Assembly: GCF_003121585.1 (NCBI RefSeq)
Contig: NZ_QEOO01000046.1
Location: forward strand, 1 to 39,984
Direction: 5' to 3'
Origin: Nocardioides speluncae
GTDB lineage: Bacteria > Actinomycetota > Actinomycetes > Propionibacteriales > Nocardioidaceae
Length of the DNA: 39,984 nt
Of this stretch, positions 15,006 to 23,337 are shown one piece after another (the stretch's first letter is position 1; every line of letters begins with the position of its first letter). The notes beneath the pieces were generated by a model, which was not told the origin of the DNA, did not search any database, and worked only from the letters and a program-made list of their open reading frames with translations. A program made the position numbers and the translations under genes.

Positions 15006-15974
15006 ATGACACGGGTGCGGTTGGGTGTGGTCGGGCTGGGTGCGATGGGGTCGGAGCTGCTGGCGGTGGCCGCGGCGCATCCGGAGTACGACGTCCGGGT
15101 CGCCGTCGATCTCGACCCGGCTGCCCGAGCCCGGGCTGCGGACGCTCACCCCGGCCTGGTCGTCACCGGATCGGTCGGCGAGGTGTTCTCCGCCGACCTC
15201 GACGCGGTGTACGTCGCGACCCCGCCGCGCACCCACGCCGATCTGTCCCTGCGTGCCCTGGAAGCGGGGCTGGCGGTGTTCTGCGAGAAGCCGCTCGCGA
15301 TAGACCTGGACGAGGGCGAGGCGATGGCGAAGGCCGCTGTCGCGGCCGAGGCCGCGACCGGCGTCAACTTCGCGCTCTCCGACCGGGCCGCCGTACTCGA
15401 GGTCGAGCGGGCACTCCGGTCCGGTGAGCTCGGCGACCCGCGCTCGGTCGAGATTCGGCTCGCCTTCCCGCAGTGGCCGCGCGCGTTCCAGGCCGACGCG
15501 CTGTGGCTCGACCGGCGTGAGCAGGGTGGCTTCCTGCGCGAGGTGTTCTCGCACTTCGCTTACCTCACCGACCGGCTCCTCGGCGAGCTCACGCCGGTGT
15601 GGCGGGACGTCCGCCGGCCGGCGGACCCGGACGGCGCCGAGGTGGCGGCGACCGCGGTGTTCGAGGTGGGCGGCGTCCCGGTGCGGCTCTGGGCCGAGGC
15701 CGGCAGTGCCCGCCCCGAGACCTACGAGTGGACCCTGCACGGCACCGACCGCTCCTACCGGCTCACCGACTGGGGCGACCTGGCGATCTCGACGGGAGAC
15801 GCGTGGCAGCCGGTCGAGGTGACCGGCGAGCGCGGGTCCGAGCACACCCGGCTGACCGCCTTCGCTGCCGCCGTACGACGGGAGCCGGCGCCCAACCTGG
15901 CCACCTTCGCCGACGCACTGCGCGTGCAGCGCGTCGTCGAGGGGCTGTTCGGCTCAGCCGAGCGGCGTGAATAG
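15006..15974 (+). CDS. Gfo/Idh/MocA-family oxidoreductase
   Basis: The 322-aa protein has an N-terminal Rossmann fold with RLGVVGLGAMGSELLAVA as the NAD(P)-binding loop, then DAVYVATPPRTHADLSLRALEAG and the family hallmark CEKPLAID (about residues 93-100). The catalytic Lys is in EKP. The C-terminal alpha/beta domain follows, with VFSHFAYLTDRLLGEL supplying the usual His. Members act on sugars, inositols or related hydroxy compounds; nothing nearby identifies the substrate. The ATG at 15006 follows CAGGTGG. The last 21 bp overlap the convergent VOC gene. Confidence 0.9.
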   Translation: MTRVRLGVVGLGAMGSELLAVAAAHPEYDVRVAVDLDPAARARAADAHPGLVVTGSVGEVFSADLDAVYVATPPRTHADLSLRALEAGLAVFCEKPLAIDLDEGEAMAKAAVAAEAATGVNFALSDRAAVLEVERALRSGELGDPRSVEIRLAFPQWPRAFQADALWLDRREQGGFLREVFSHFAYLTDRLLGELTPVWRDVRRPADPDGAEVAATAVFEVGGVPVRLWAEAGSARPETYEWTLHGTDRSYRLTDWGDLAISTGDAWQPVEVTGERGSEHTRLTAFAAAVRREPAPNLATFADALRVQRVVEGLFGSAERRE

Positions 15975-16319
15975 CTCGACCGCGTTGCCCGAGGGGTCCT
16001 CGACGATGACCTGGCGTACGCCGCGACCTTCGATCACACCGCTGCGGAAGGTCGCGCCGGCGAGCCGGTCGACCTCGGCCGCCACATCGTCGACCTCGAG
16101 CATGATCCGGCTCCAGCCGCCCGGCTCGGGAAGGGTGCCGTCAGGCATCGCCTGACCCGCCCCACCGCCGCCACCGGGGACGTTGAGTGCGAGCTGCAGG
16201 TCGTCGCGGCGCAGCATCGCGAAGCCTGGACCGGGATGCATCTCGACGGTGAAGCCGAGCCGCTCGTAGAAGACGATCGCCTGGTCGACGTCATGGACGA
16301 TGTACCGAAACCTGGCCAT
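15954..16319 (-). CDS. VOC-superfamily (glyoxalase/bleomycin-resistance) protein
   Basis: This 121-aa single-domain protein shows the VOC pattern: FRYIVHDVDQAIVFYERLGF at the start, a middle LQLALNVPGGG and a closing VIVEDPSGNAVELFTP. The metal-ligand-like His9 and the terminal Glu in AVELF are present. Members dimerise and act as isomerases, dioxygenases or binding proteins; the substrate cannot be read from the sequence. Its 3' end overlaps the convergent Gfo/Idh/MocA gene by 21 bp, an unusually large antisense overlap. Confidence 0.88.
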   Translation of the reverse strand: MARFRYIVHDVDQAIVFYERLGFTVEMHPGPGFAMLRRDDLQLALNVPGGGGGAGQAMPDGTLPEPGGWSRIMLEVDDVAAEVDRLAGATFRSGVIEGRGVRQVIVEDPSGNAVELFTPLG

Positions 16320-16407
16320 GCTCCATCCTCACGCGTCCCGCCGACCGCCGCGTCCGTGGGCTGAGCGCCTGTCCCAGGATGCGGACCGGCTGACCTACGC
16401 TTGAGGC

Positions 16408-16854
16408 GTGCTGACCATCGACCGATCGACGTACGACGCGATCATTGCCCACGCCAAGCGGGACCACCCCGACGAGGCGTGTGGCGTGGTGGCCGGTCCC
16501 GAGGGCAGCGACCGCCCGGAGCGGTTCGTGCCGATGGTCAACGCGGCCGGCAGCCCGACCTTCTACGAGTTCGACTCGACCGAGCTGCTGCACCTCTACA
16601 AGGACATGGACGCGCGCGACGAGGAGCCGGTCGTGGTCTACCACTCCCACACCGCGACCGAGGCCTACCCGAGCCGCACCGACATCGGCCTGGCCAGCGA
16701 GCCCAATGCCCACTACGTGCTGGTCAGCACCCGCGAGCATGGGAATAACGACGGCCCGGTCGAGTTTCGGTCGTACAGAATCGTCGACGGCAAGGTGACC
16801 GAGGAAGAGGTCGCGGTCGTCGACACCACTGACACGGAGAGTGAAGCGTCATGA
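16408..16854 (+). CDS. mec: Mec-type JAMM peptidase (CysO-cysteine hydrolase)
   Basis: The 148-aa zinc metalloprotease belongs to the JAMM/M67 family. The motif is complete: Glu23 (HPDEACGVVAG), then His79 and His81 with Ser89 and Asp92 (HSHTATEAYPSRTD, an HxHx7SxxD pattern). In mycobacteria Mec releases cysteine from the C-terminus of the CysO carrier. The next two genes here are cysO and cysM, with ATGA overlap to cysO, so the same job is very likely. Translation starts at GTG 16408. Confidence 0.93.
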   Translation: MLTIDRSTYDAIIAHAKRDHPDEACGVVAGPEGSDRPERFVPMVNAAGSPTFYEFDSTELLHLYKDMDARDEEPVVVYHSHTATEAYPSRTDIGLASEPNAHYVLVSTREHGNNDGPVEFRSYRIVDGKVTEEEVAVVDTTDTESEAS

Positions 16855-17123
16855 CCATCGAGGTCCGGATCCCGACCATCCTGCGCACCTACACCGACGG
16901 CAAGAAGGCGGTCGACGGCGAGGGCGCCACCCTCGCCGCGCTGATCGACAACCTGGAGGGCAACCACCCGGGTCTGCGCGAGCGGCTGCTCGAGGGCGAG
17001 GACCTGCGCCGGTTCGTCAACGTCTACATCAACGACGAGGACGTCCGCTTCATCGGCGGCCTTGAGGCCGAGCTCAGCGACGGCGACCAGGTCGTCGTAC
17101 TCCCTGCTGTCGCCGGGGGTTAG
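16851..17123 (+). CDS. cysO: CysO sulfur-carrier protein (ThiS/MoaD fold)
   Basis: The 90-aa ubiquitin-like protein ends in the diagnostic Gly-Gly (VVVLPAVAGG). The terminal glycine is thiocarboxylated and then used as sulfur donor by CysM. The beta-grasp pattern is visible from VRIPTILRTYTDGKK through the INDEDVRFIGGLEAELSDGD segment. The start codon overlaps the mec stop as ATGA. Its position between mec and cysM defines the sulfide-carrier route to cysteine, thought to help under oxidative stress in mycobacteria. Confidence 0.95.
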   Translation: MTIEVRIPTILRTYTDGKKAVDGEGATLAALIDNLEGNHPGLRERLLEGEDLRRFVNVYINDEDVRFIGGLEAELSDGDQVVVLPAVAGG

Positions 17124-17129
17124 CCCGCC

Positions 17130-18077
17130 ATGAGGTACGACGATCTGCTCCAGTCGGTCGGCGGTACGCCGCTGGTCGGCCTGCCGCGGATCTCGCCGAG
17201 TCCTGACGTCCGGATCTGGGCCAAGCTCGAGGACCGCAACCCGACCGGCTCGATCAAGGACCGGCCCGCGCTGAAGATGATCGAGCGGGCGGAGAAGGAC
17301 GGCGTGCTCCGCGCCGGCTGCACGATCCTGGAGCCGACGTCCGGCAACACCGGGATCTCGCTGGCGATGGCCGCCAAGCTCAAGGGCTACCGGCTGGTCT
17401 GCGTGATGCCCGAGAACACCTCGGAGGAGCGCCGGGTGCTACTGCGGATGTGGGGCGCGGAGATCGTGTCCTCGCCCGCCGCGGGCGGCTCCAACGAGGC
17501 GGTCCGGGTCGCCAAGAAGATCGCGGAGGAGCACCCCGACTGGGTGATGCTCTACCAGTACGGCAATGACGCCAACGCCCTTGCCCACGAGGAGGGCACC
17601 GCCCCCGAGATCCTCGCCGACCTCCCCGAGATCACCCACTTCGTGGCCGGTCTCGGCACCACCGGCACCCTGATGGGCGCGTCCCGGTTCTTCCGGCGGG
17701 CCAAGCCCGAGGTGCGGATCGTCGCCGCCGAGCCGCGGTACGGCGAGCTCGTCTACGGCCTGCGCAACCTCGACGAGGGCTTCGTGCCGGAGTTGTACGA
17801 CGCGTCGCTGATCGACGCCCGGTTCTCGGTCGGCCCGCGCGACGCCGTACGCCGGGTGCGGGAGCTGCTGGAGCTGGAGGGAATCTTCGCCGGAGTCTCG
17901 ACGGGGGCCATTTTGCACGCCGCGCTCGCACAAGCCGCAAAAGCGGTCAAAATGGGGGAGCGGGCCGAGATTGCGTTCGTGGTCGCAGATGGCGGCTGGA
18001 AGTACTTGTCGACCGGTGCCTATGAAGGCACGATCGACGAGGCGGAGGACCGGCTGGAGGGTCAGCTCTGGGCATGA
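17130..18077 (+). CDS. cysM: CysO-dependent cysteine synthase
   Basis: The 315-aa PLP enzyme uses O-phosphoserine (or acetylserine) and CysO thiocarboxylate to make CysO-cysteine, which Mec then cleaves. The PLP lysine is Lys43 in NPTGSIKDRPAL; the phosphate-binding loop TSGNTG lies at 70-75; a second glycine-rich loop is GLGTTGTLMG. The gene starts 6 bp after cysO. Family assignment to CysM rather than CysK rests mainly on this operon. A regulator gene follows after 20 bp in the same direction. Confidence 0.95.
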   Translation: MRYDDLLQSVGGTPLVGLPRISPSPDVRIWAKLEDRNPTGSIKDRPALKMIERAEKDGVLRAGCTILEPTSGNTGISLAMAAKLKGYRLVCVMPENTSEERRVLLRMWGAEIVSSPAAGGSNEAVRVAKKIAEEHPDWVMLYQYGNDANALAHEEGTAPEILADLPEITHFVAGLGTTGTLMGASRFFRRAKPEVRIVAAEPRYGELVYGLRNLDEGFVPELYDASLIDARFSVGPRDAVRRVRELLELEGIFAGVSTGAILHAALAQAAKAVKMGERAEIAFVVADGGWKYLSTGAYEGTIDEAEDRLEGQLWA

Positions 18078-18097
18078 GTGCGGTGTGAGGGTGTGAG

Positions 18098-19090
18098 TTG
18101 AGGACGTACGAGGCGGATTCGACGCCACCGGTGCAGCTCCTGCAGGCACTGGGGCTCTCGCCTGCCGCCGCCACGGTCTACCTGCGCCTGGTCACCGGCG
18201 TCTCCGAGTCGGTCGAGGACCTGCAGGAGTCGGTCTCGCTCGACGAGGCCACGGTCGTGGGCGCCGTCGGTGACCTGCTCACCATGGGCCTGGTGCAGAT
18301 GATCGGGGACCTCGTCGCCGCCTACCCGCCGCGCCCCGCGCTGGAGTCGATGGCCGAGCGCCGCGCCCGTGAGGCATCGCTCGCCCGGGAGTCGGCCGAG
18401 GCGCTGGCCCGGGTCTGGAACGCCCACGTCGACGCCCCGGCGTACGTCGAGCTGCTGACCACCACGGCCGCCGTACAGGAGGCCTCGGAGCGGATCATGG
18501 ACGAGGCCGAGAAGGAGATCCTCGGTCTGTCCCACGGACCGCTCGGAGACGCCGACCTGGAGCCCGAGGTCGCCGACGGCCTGCTCGACGCCCTGGCCCG
18601 CGGAGTCAGCATCCGCGCCGTGTACGGCGCCCAGATCCTCAAGAACCCGGCCGGGCTGCGGGCGATGCAGATCTGCATCGACCACGGCGAGCAGGCCCGG
18701 GTCTTCCCCGACATCCCGCTGAACCTCGTCATCGGCGACCGGTTCCTGATCATGGTCACCTCTGCCGACGGCCCGGAGCGACTGCACGGACTGCTGGTCC
18801 ACCGCTCGCCTCTGTACGACGCGCTTCACGCGCTGTTCGAGTCGCTGTGGACGATGAGCGTCTCGCTGCCGACCGCGCTCACCGCCGACCGCGGCAAGGA
18901 CCAGATCACCGAGGACTCGCGCCAGCTGCTGGTGATGCTGAGCGTCGGCCTCACCGACGAGTCGATCGCCCGCGAGCTTGGCGTCAGCGAGCGCACCGTC
19001 GCCCGCCGCGTCGCCCGGCTGCAGGAGATGCTCGGCGCTCAGAGCCGGTTCCAGCTGGGCGCCCAGGCGACCCGCCACGGCTGGCTCTAG
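18098..19090 (+). CDS. TrmB/LuxR-type helix-turn-helix regulator 1
   Basis: The 330-aa protein combines two DNA-binding-like regions. Residues about 15-65 (LLQALGLSPAAATVYLRLV onward) look like a TrmB-type winged helix. Residues about 270-320 (VGLTDESIARELGVSERTVARRV) form a LuxR/sigma-4-type helix-turn-helix. The centre (about 125-250) resembles a sensor module of TrmB type. It starts with TTG at 18098 and ends RHGWL, an ending shared with its paralogue directly downstream. The pair precedes a secreted metalloprotease and may control it. The signal is unknown. Confidence 0.72.
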   Translation: MRTYEADSTPPVQLLQALGLSPAAATVYLRLVTGVSESVEDLQESVSLDEATVVGAVGDLLTMGLVQMIGDLVAAYPPRPALESMAERRAREASLARESAEALARVWNAHVDAPAYVELLTTTAAVQEASERIMDEAEKEILGLSHGPLGDADLEPEVADGLLDALARGVSIRAVYGAQILKNPAGLRAMQICIDHGEQARVFPDIPLNLVIGDRFLIMVTSADGPERLHGLLVHRSPLYDALHALFESLWTMSVSLPTALTADRGKDQITEDSRQLLVMLSVGLTDESIARELGVSERTVARRVARLQEMLGAQSRFQLGAQATRHGWL

Positions 19091-19098
19091 GAGCCCCC

Positions 19099-20070
19099 GT
19101 GCTCGAGGCGGTGGGGCTCAGCAGGATCGAGGAACACACCTACGAGATGCTGGTCAGCCGCGGCCGGATGTCACTCACCGCGGTGATCGCCGAAAGTCCC
19201 GACAAGCCCGAGCTGCTGCGCCAGGCCTTGGACACGCTGGTGGAGAAGGGCCTGTTGCGCCGGCTGGCGGGTCCCGAGCAGGAGTTCGTGGTCGCGCCTC
19301 CCGAGTACGCCATCGAGGTACTGATCGCCCAGCAGATGAGTGCGCTCCAGGCGGTGCGGACCAGTACGGCGGAGCTGGCGGCCCGCGTCCGGCGCGTCAC
19401 GCAGGGCGACGACCCCAGCGAGCTGGTGGAGATCGTCTCGGGCGAGGGCTCGGTCCGCCAGCTGTTCCTGCAGGTCATCAGCAGCGCTCGCGAGGAGATC
19501 GCGGTCTTCGACCGGCCGCCGTACGCCGCGGACATCAACGAGACGACGAGCCGGCAGGCGGTCCGGCTGAAGGCGGGTCTGCGCCTGCGGACCGTCTTCG
19601 ACCGGTCGCTGCTGGAGGAGCCCGACCACGTGCGCCGGATCCTGCAGGGCATCGCGGCGGGGGAGCAGGGGCGGGTGGCACGGGTGCCGCTCAAGCTCGC
19701 GCTCATCGACCGCGAATGGGCGATGCTGCCCCTGCTGCACGCCGGTGACGAGACTCCCGAGGCGACCATCATCGTCCGTCGCTCGGTGCTGTTCGACTCG
19801 TTGCTGGCGTTGTTCGATTCGGTCTGGGAACACGCCGCCGAGCTGAAGCCGCAGACCGACGACGAGCTGCTGCTGGCCGGCACCTCGGAGGGCGATCTCC
19901 GGCAGCTGGCCCACCTGTTGGCCGCGGGCATGACCGAGGTCGCCATTGCCCACCACCTCGGGGTGAGCCAGAGGACGGTGCGCCGCCGGATCAAGGACCT
20001 GATGGACGAGCTCCGGGTCGACTCGAGGTTCGCTGCGGGAGTTCGTGCCGCCGGACGGGGCTGGCTCTGA
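19099..20070 (+). CDS. TrmB/LuxR-type helix-turn-helix regulator 2
   Basis: The 323-aa paralogue of the previous gene has the same layout: TrmB-like N-terminus (VGLSRIEEHTYEMLVSRG), central sensor-like region with FDRPPYAADI, and a C-terminal helix-turn-helix (AAGMTEVAIAHHLGVSQRTV). It ends RGWL. The GTG at 19099 is chosen because AGGAG lies 5 bp upstream, overlapping the previous stop, and because the family N-terminus then lines up with that of regulator 1. The genes are 8 bp apart and surely co-transcribed; they may act as a heterodimer or as successive sensors. A 121-bp gap separates them from the protease. Confidence 0.72.
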   Translation: MLEAVGLSRIEEHTYEMLVSRGRMSLTAVIAESPDKPELLRQALDTLVEKGLLRRLAGPEQEFVVAPPEYAIEVLIAQQMSALQAVRTSTAELAARVRRVTQGDDPSELVEIVSGEGSVRQLFLQVISSAREEIAVFDRPPYAADINETTSRQAVRLKAGLRLRTVFDRSLLEEPDHVRRILQGIAAGEQGRVARVPLKLALIDREWAMLPLLHAGDETPEATIIVRRSVLFDSLLALFDSVWEHAAELKPQTDDELLLAGTSEGDLRQLAHLLAAGMTEVAIAHHLGVSQRTVRRRIKDLMDELRVDSRFAAGVRAAGRGWL

Positions 20071-20191
20071 GATACCGCTGGCCGGATGCGGCCAGTGGCC
20101 ACGCTTGGACAGTGTCAGTGTCTAGTGTGCCGCCACAAGTAGTCGCCCGGTCGTCGATCCACGTCCGGGGCTGCGAGCGAAAGGAACGCCT

Positions 20192-22858
20192 GTGCGCGTG
20201 CGTCTGTCTCTTCTGCTTTCGTTGCTGGTCGCGATGATGTCGATCCTGGGGGCGGCGTCGATGATGACGCCGCTCGCGCAGGCAAGTCCGTCCGACGAGT
20301 ACGTCGGCCCGTTCTTCGGTGACGGCAACCTGCCGCCCGGGTGCATCAAGGACATGAGCCGGGAGAACCCCGCCAATACCTGCTACCACGCGAAGGTCGG
20401 TCTCAACGCCCTGGACTCGCCCAAGGTCGACGTGGCGGTGCTGGTGCCGGCCTCGCCGACAGCCGAGCGCGACCTGCGGATCGTGCGGCAGGCAGCCGAG
20501 GCCTGGGAAGGTGGCATCCACTACCTGGCCGACGAGATGGGCCTGGACTGGCTTCGCGACGGTGTGGACTTCCGCATCTCGCCCAGCATCGTCAGCCTGG
20601 TCGAGGGCGAGGAGGTCAGCACCTTCCCGCTCTACGACCCCGAGATCGTGATCATCGCGACCAACCCGGTCGGCGGTGCGGGCATCGGCGCGGACCCGCT
20701 GTGGCTGACCAAGGAGCTCGGCATTCTCGATGAGAACGGCGTGCCGTGCCACAGCATCCCCAACCCGTTCTCGATGGAGACCTGGGAGGGCATGCCCGGC
20801 TACGACGGCCACCACGGTGACGGCGGCGGCATCTACGTCGAGGACTGCGGCGGCGCGGGCGGCAACGTCTGCTTCTCCGTCAACGGCGCTGTCGATCCCG
20901 TGCCGGGTACGACGGATGCCTTCTCGCTGTTCGACCTGGTGCTGCACGAGACCGGCCACTGCCTGACGCTGGGCCACGTGGGCGACGGCGCCGAAGGCGC
21001 GTGGGGGCCGGTGCCGACGAACGACATCATGGCCTACAGCTACGACCCGCCCGGGCAGAACAAGTGCGTCTCGACGCTCAACGTGGAGGCGTTCGCAACC
21101 CGGATGAGCAACTACCTCGACGTCGACGGCAACGGCGCGGTCACCGAGGCGGACAAGCTCGAGCCCAACGACGTCGCGGGCGACGGGACCAACTCCTTCC
21201 AGGTGCAGCACCCCGACCACCACCTCTACGCCTCCTCGACGGGGTCGGTCTGGGACTGCCCACAGCCCGACCTCGGCTTGCTGCCCGGGGAGCGGACCGA
21301 CTGGACGCCGGAGCCGGTGGACACCCACCATCCGGTCCTCAACGTGGCCACGCCCGATCATGGTGCGGAGACCTCCGACGGGCGGGTCCAGGTCAGCGGC
21401 ACGGTCGAGCGACGGCCGATCGACGCGCCGCCGACCTCGCCCACGGCGTCGTACGACGACCCCGGGGGTGACGCGACGTCCGACCTCAGCGACATCGAGA
21501 ACATCCAGGTCGAGGTCTCAGCCCTCGAGGTCACGGCCACCGTCAGGGTGAAGAAGCTCTGGCCGAGCGGCGTCCCCAGCCTCCCGCAGTACAGCATCAG
21601 CATCGACGGCCGGCAGTTCGACTCCAAGGTTGGCGAGGCCGGTGTGATCACCGCCGACCACTCGATGGAGCAGATCGTGCCGAGCGACTGGTCGAGCTGG
21701 GACGCGTCCGCGAACACGGTGACGTTCCACATCCCGCGGAGCTATCTGGCGAACGCCAAGGTGACCGCGCCGTACGACGTGTTCGCGCTCTCCGGCTTCA
21801 CCACGCCGAACAAGATCTGGACGATCGTGACCGACGATCGCGCTCCTGACGCCGGGTGGGTGGGCGTCGCCGCGCCCGCGGGTACGACGGCCGCGGCGGC
21901 GCCCGGTTCCGGGACCACCACGGGCTCCGGAGACTCGGCCGCCGGGAGCGTCCTGGAGACGATCGTCCTGGAGCGGACCGGGGGCAACACGTTCACGGCG
22001 GCCAGCACCTCGCTGGGGGTGGTGACCGGCAATCGTCACACGTTCACCCTGAACGTTCCCGAGCGCAGCGACGTGGAGCTGTTGCTCGGCTGGGGCGACG
22101 CCAGCGACCTCGACCTGTACGCGACGGGTGCGGCAACCGGTTCGGCAGCCTCGAGCGGCCAGCCCGAGCGGCTGCTCCTCGAGAACGTCCAGGGCCAGCT
22201 CAATATCGAGGTCGACCCGTACCTCGTCGTGGGCGTGCCCAGCACGACGTACACCCTCACCGCCACGCTGGCGAGCGTCTCCGGCGATGGCGACGGAGAC
22301 GGGGTGCCGGACGGTGAGGACCGCTGCCCGTCGGTGGTCGGGCCGGCGCCGACCGGTTGCCCGGACACCGACGGCGACGGCGTGGCCGACCGCTACGACC
22401 TGTGCCCGAACGAGCCCGGCAACGGCGCCGACGGCTGCCCGATCCCGGCGACCGAGCACGTCAAGGTGTACGTCGACGGCACGCTCGCCGCCAGCCAGGA
22501 CGTCGACACGAGCGACGAGCTCGACACCTTCGCGATCGACGTCACCGTCCCGACCGGTTCGCACGAGCTGCGGATCGAGTGGGAGGACGACGGTGAGGTC
22601 ATCGCGACCGACCGCCGTACCGTCGTCCACACCGCTCCCGGCGTCGACCGCGATGGTGACGGTGTCGCCGACAGCCGCGACAACTGTGTCAAGCAGCCCA
22701 ACCCCGACCAGGCGGACCTCGACCGCGACGGCAAGGGCAACGTCTGCGACAACGACATCGACGGTGACGGCCACTCCAACTCCAAGGAGCAGGCTCACGG
22801 GACCGACCCGTATGACCCGCGGTCCTACCCAGGCCGCCCGCGGGGCATCCTCGGATAG
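20192..22858 (+). CDS. Large secreted zinc metalloprotease with TSP3-type calcium repeats
   Basis: The 888-aa product has a signal peptide (MRVRLSLLLSLLVAMMSILG, cleavage near AQA-SP). The protease domain (about 75-310) contains HETGHCLTLGH at 252-262, the metzincin-type HExxHxxGxxH zinc site, and a Met-turn near Met280 (NDIMAYSY). An EF-hand-like DVDGNGAVTEAD follows at 310-321. A beta-rich middle part comes next, then thrombospondin type-3-like Asp-rich repeats at about 699-750 and 820-870 (DGDGDGVPDGEDRCP, DTDGDGVADRYDLCP, DIDGDGHSNSKEQ). These bind calcium and stiffen extracellular stalks. GTG 20192 follows AAAGGA. It is probably calcium-dependent; the substrate is unknown. Confidence 0.83.
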   Translation: MRVRLSLLLSLLVAMMSILGAASMMTPLAQASPSDEYVGPFFGDGNLPPGCIKDMSRENPANTCYHAKVGLNALDSPKVDVAVLVPASPTAERDLRIVRQAAEAWEGGIHYLADEMGLDWLRDGVDFRISPSIVSLVEGEEVSTFPLYDPEIVIIATNPVGGAGIGADPLWLTKELGILDENGVPCHSIPNPFSMETWEGMPGYDGHHGDGGGIYVEDCGGAGGNVCFSVNGAVDPVPGTTDAFSLFDLVLHETGHCLTLGHVGDGAEGAWGPVPTNDIMAYSYDPPGQNKCVSTLNVEAFATRMSNYLDVDGNGAVTEADKLEPNDVAGDGTNSFQVQHPDHHLYASSTGSVWDCPQPDLGLLPGERTDWTPEPVDTHHPVLNVATPDHGAETSDGRVQVSGTVERRPIDAPPTSPTASYDDPGGDATSDLSDIENIQVEVSALEVTATVRVKKLWPSGVPSLPQYSISIDGRQFDSKVGEAGVITADHSMEQIVPSDWSSWDASANTVTFHIPRSYLANAKVTAPYDVFALSGFTTPNKIWTIVTDDRAPDAGWVGVAAPAGTTAAAAPGSGTTTGSGDSAAGSVLETIVLERTGGNTFTAASTSLGVVTGNRHTFTLNVPERSDVELLLGWGDASDLDLYATGAATGSAASSGQPERLLLENVQGQLNIEVDPYLVVGVPSTTYTLTATLASVSGDGDGDGVPDGEDRCPSVVGPAPTGCPDTDGDGVADRYDLCPNEPGNGADGCPIPATEHVKVYVDGTLAASQDVDTSDELDTFAIDVTVPTGSHELRIEWEDDGEVIATDRRTVVHTAPGVDRDGDGVADSRDNCVKQPNPDQADLDRDGKGNVCDNDIDGDGHSNSKEQAHGTDPYDPRSYPGRPRGILG

Positions 22859-22861
22859 GCC

Positions 22862-23332
22862 GTGACGCGGATGGGACGCGGCGCAAGTGCCACCCGGGCC
22901 AGCGGCGACCCGCGCAAGCGGGCCGCCGCGGCCACGGCGGCGGCGTCCGACCACGGCAAGCGCAGGCGGGTCGCGTTCGGCGCACTCCTGGTCGCAAGCA
23001 TCGGGTTCGTCGCGATCGTGGTCGCCACCAACCAGTCCGCCCACGAGGAGCGGGAGACCGGGGCCCGTGGCTACGCTGCCGCGGCCTGCGACCTGACCGA
23101 CAAGGCAGAGGAGGCGACGACGGTGAGCACCGGCGCGCGGTACGCCGCCGCGGTGCTCCTGCTCGACCGGGCGATCATCGAGTCCGCGCGCGCGGCCCGG
23201 TCCGAGCCCGAGTTCGCCGAGATGGACCAGGCGGTGCAGGCACTGCACACCGCCGGGCACCGGGGTGGTCCGGCCCGGTGGCAGGTCGCGCTCGACGCGG
23301 CGCTGGCCGCCTGCCAGGACGCGGTGGGCTGA
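22862..23332 (+). CDS. Small single-pass membrane protein, unknown function
   Basis: The 156-aa protein has a long basic N-terminus (RKRAAAATAAASDHGKRRR), one membrane helix at about residues 37-55 (VAFGALLVASIGFVAIVVA) and an outward Ala-rich helical domain of about 95 residues with two Cys. The positive-inside rule puts the N-terminus in the cytoplasm. It starts with GTG 4 bp after the protease stop codon and is likely co-transcribed, so it could be an anchor or partner of the protease. I do not recognise a family. The stop is 5 bp from the convergent gene's stop. Confidence 0.68.
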   Translation: MTRMGRGASATRASGDPRKRAAAATAAASDHGKRRRVAFGALLVASIGFVAIVVATNQSAHEERETGARGYAAAACDLTDKAEEATTVSTGARYAAAVLLLDRAIIESARAARSEPEFAEMDQAVQALHTAGHRGGPARWQVALDAALAACQDAVG

Positions 23333-23337
23333 GCTGA

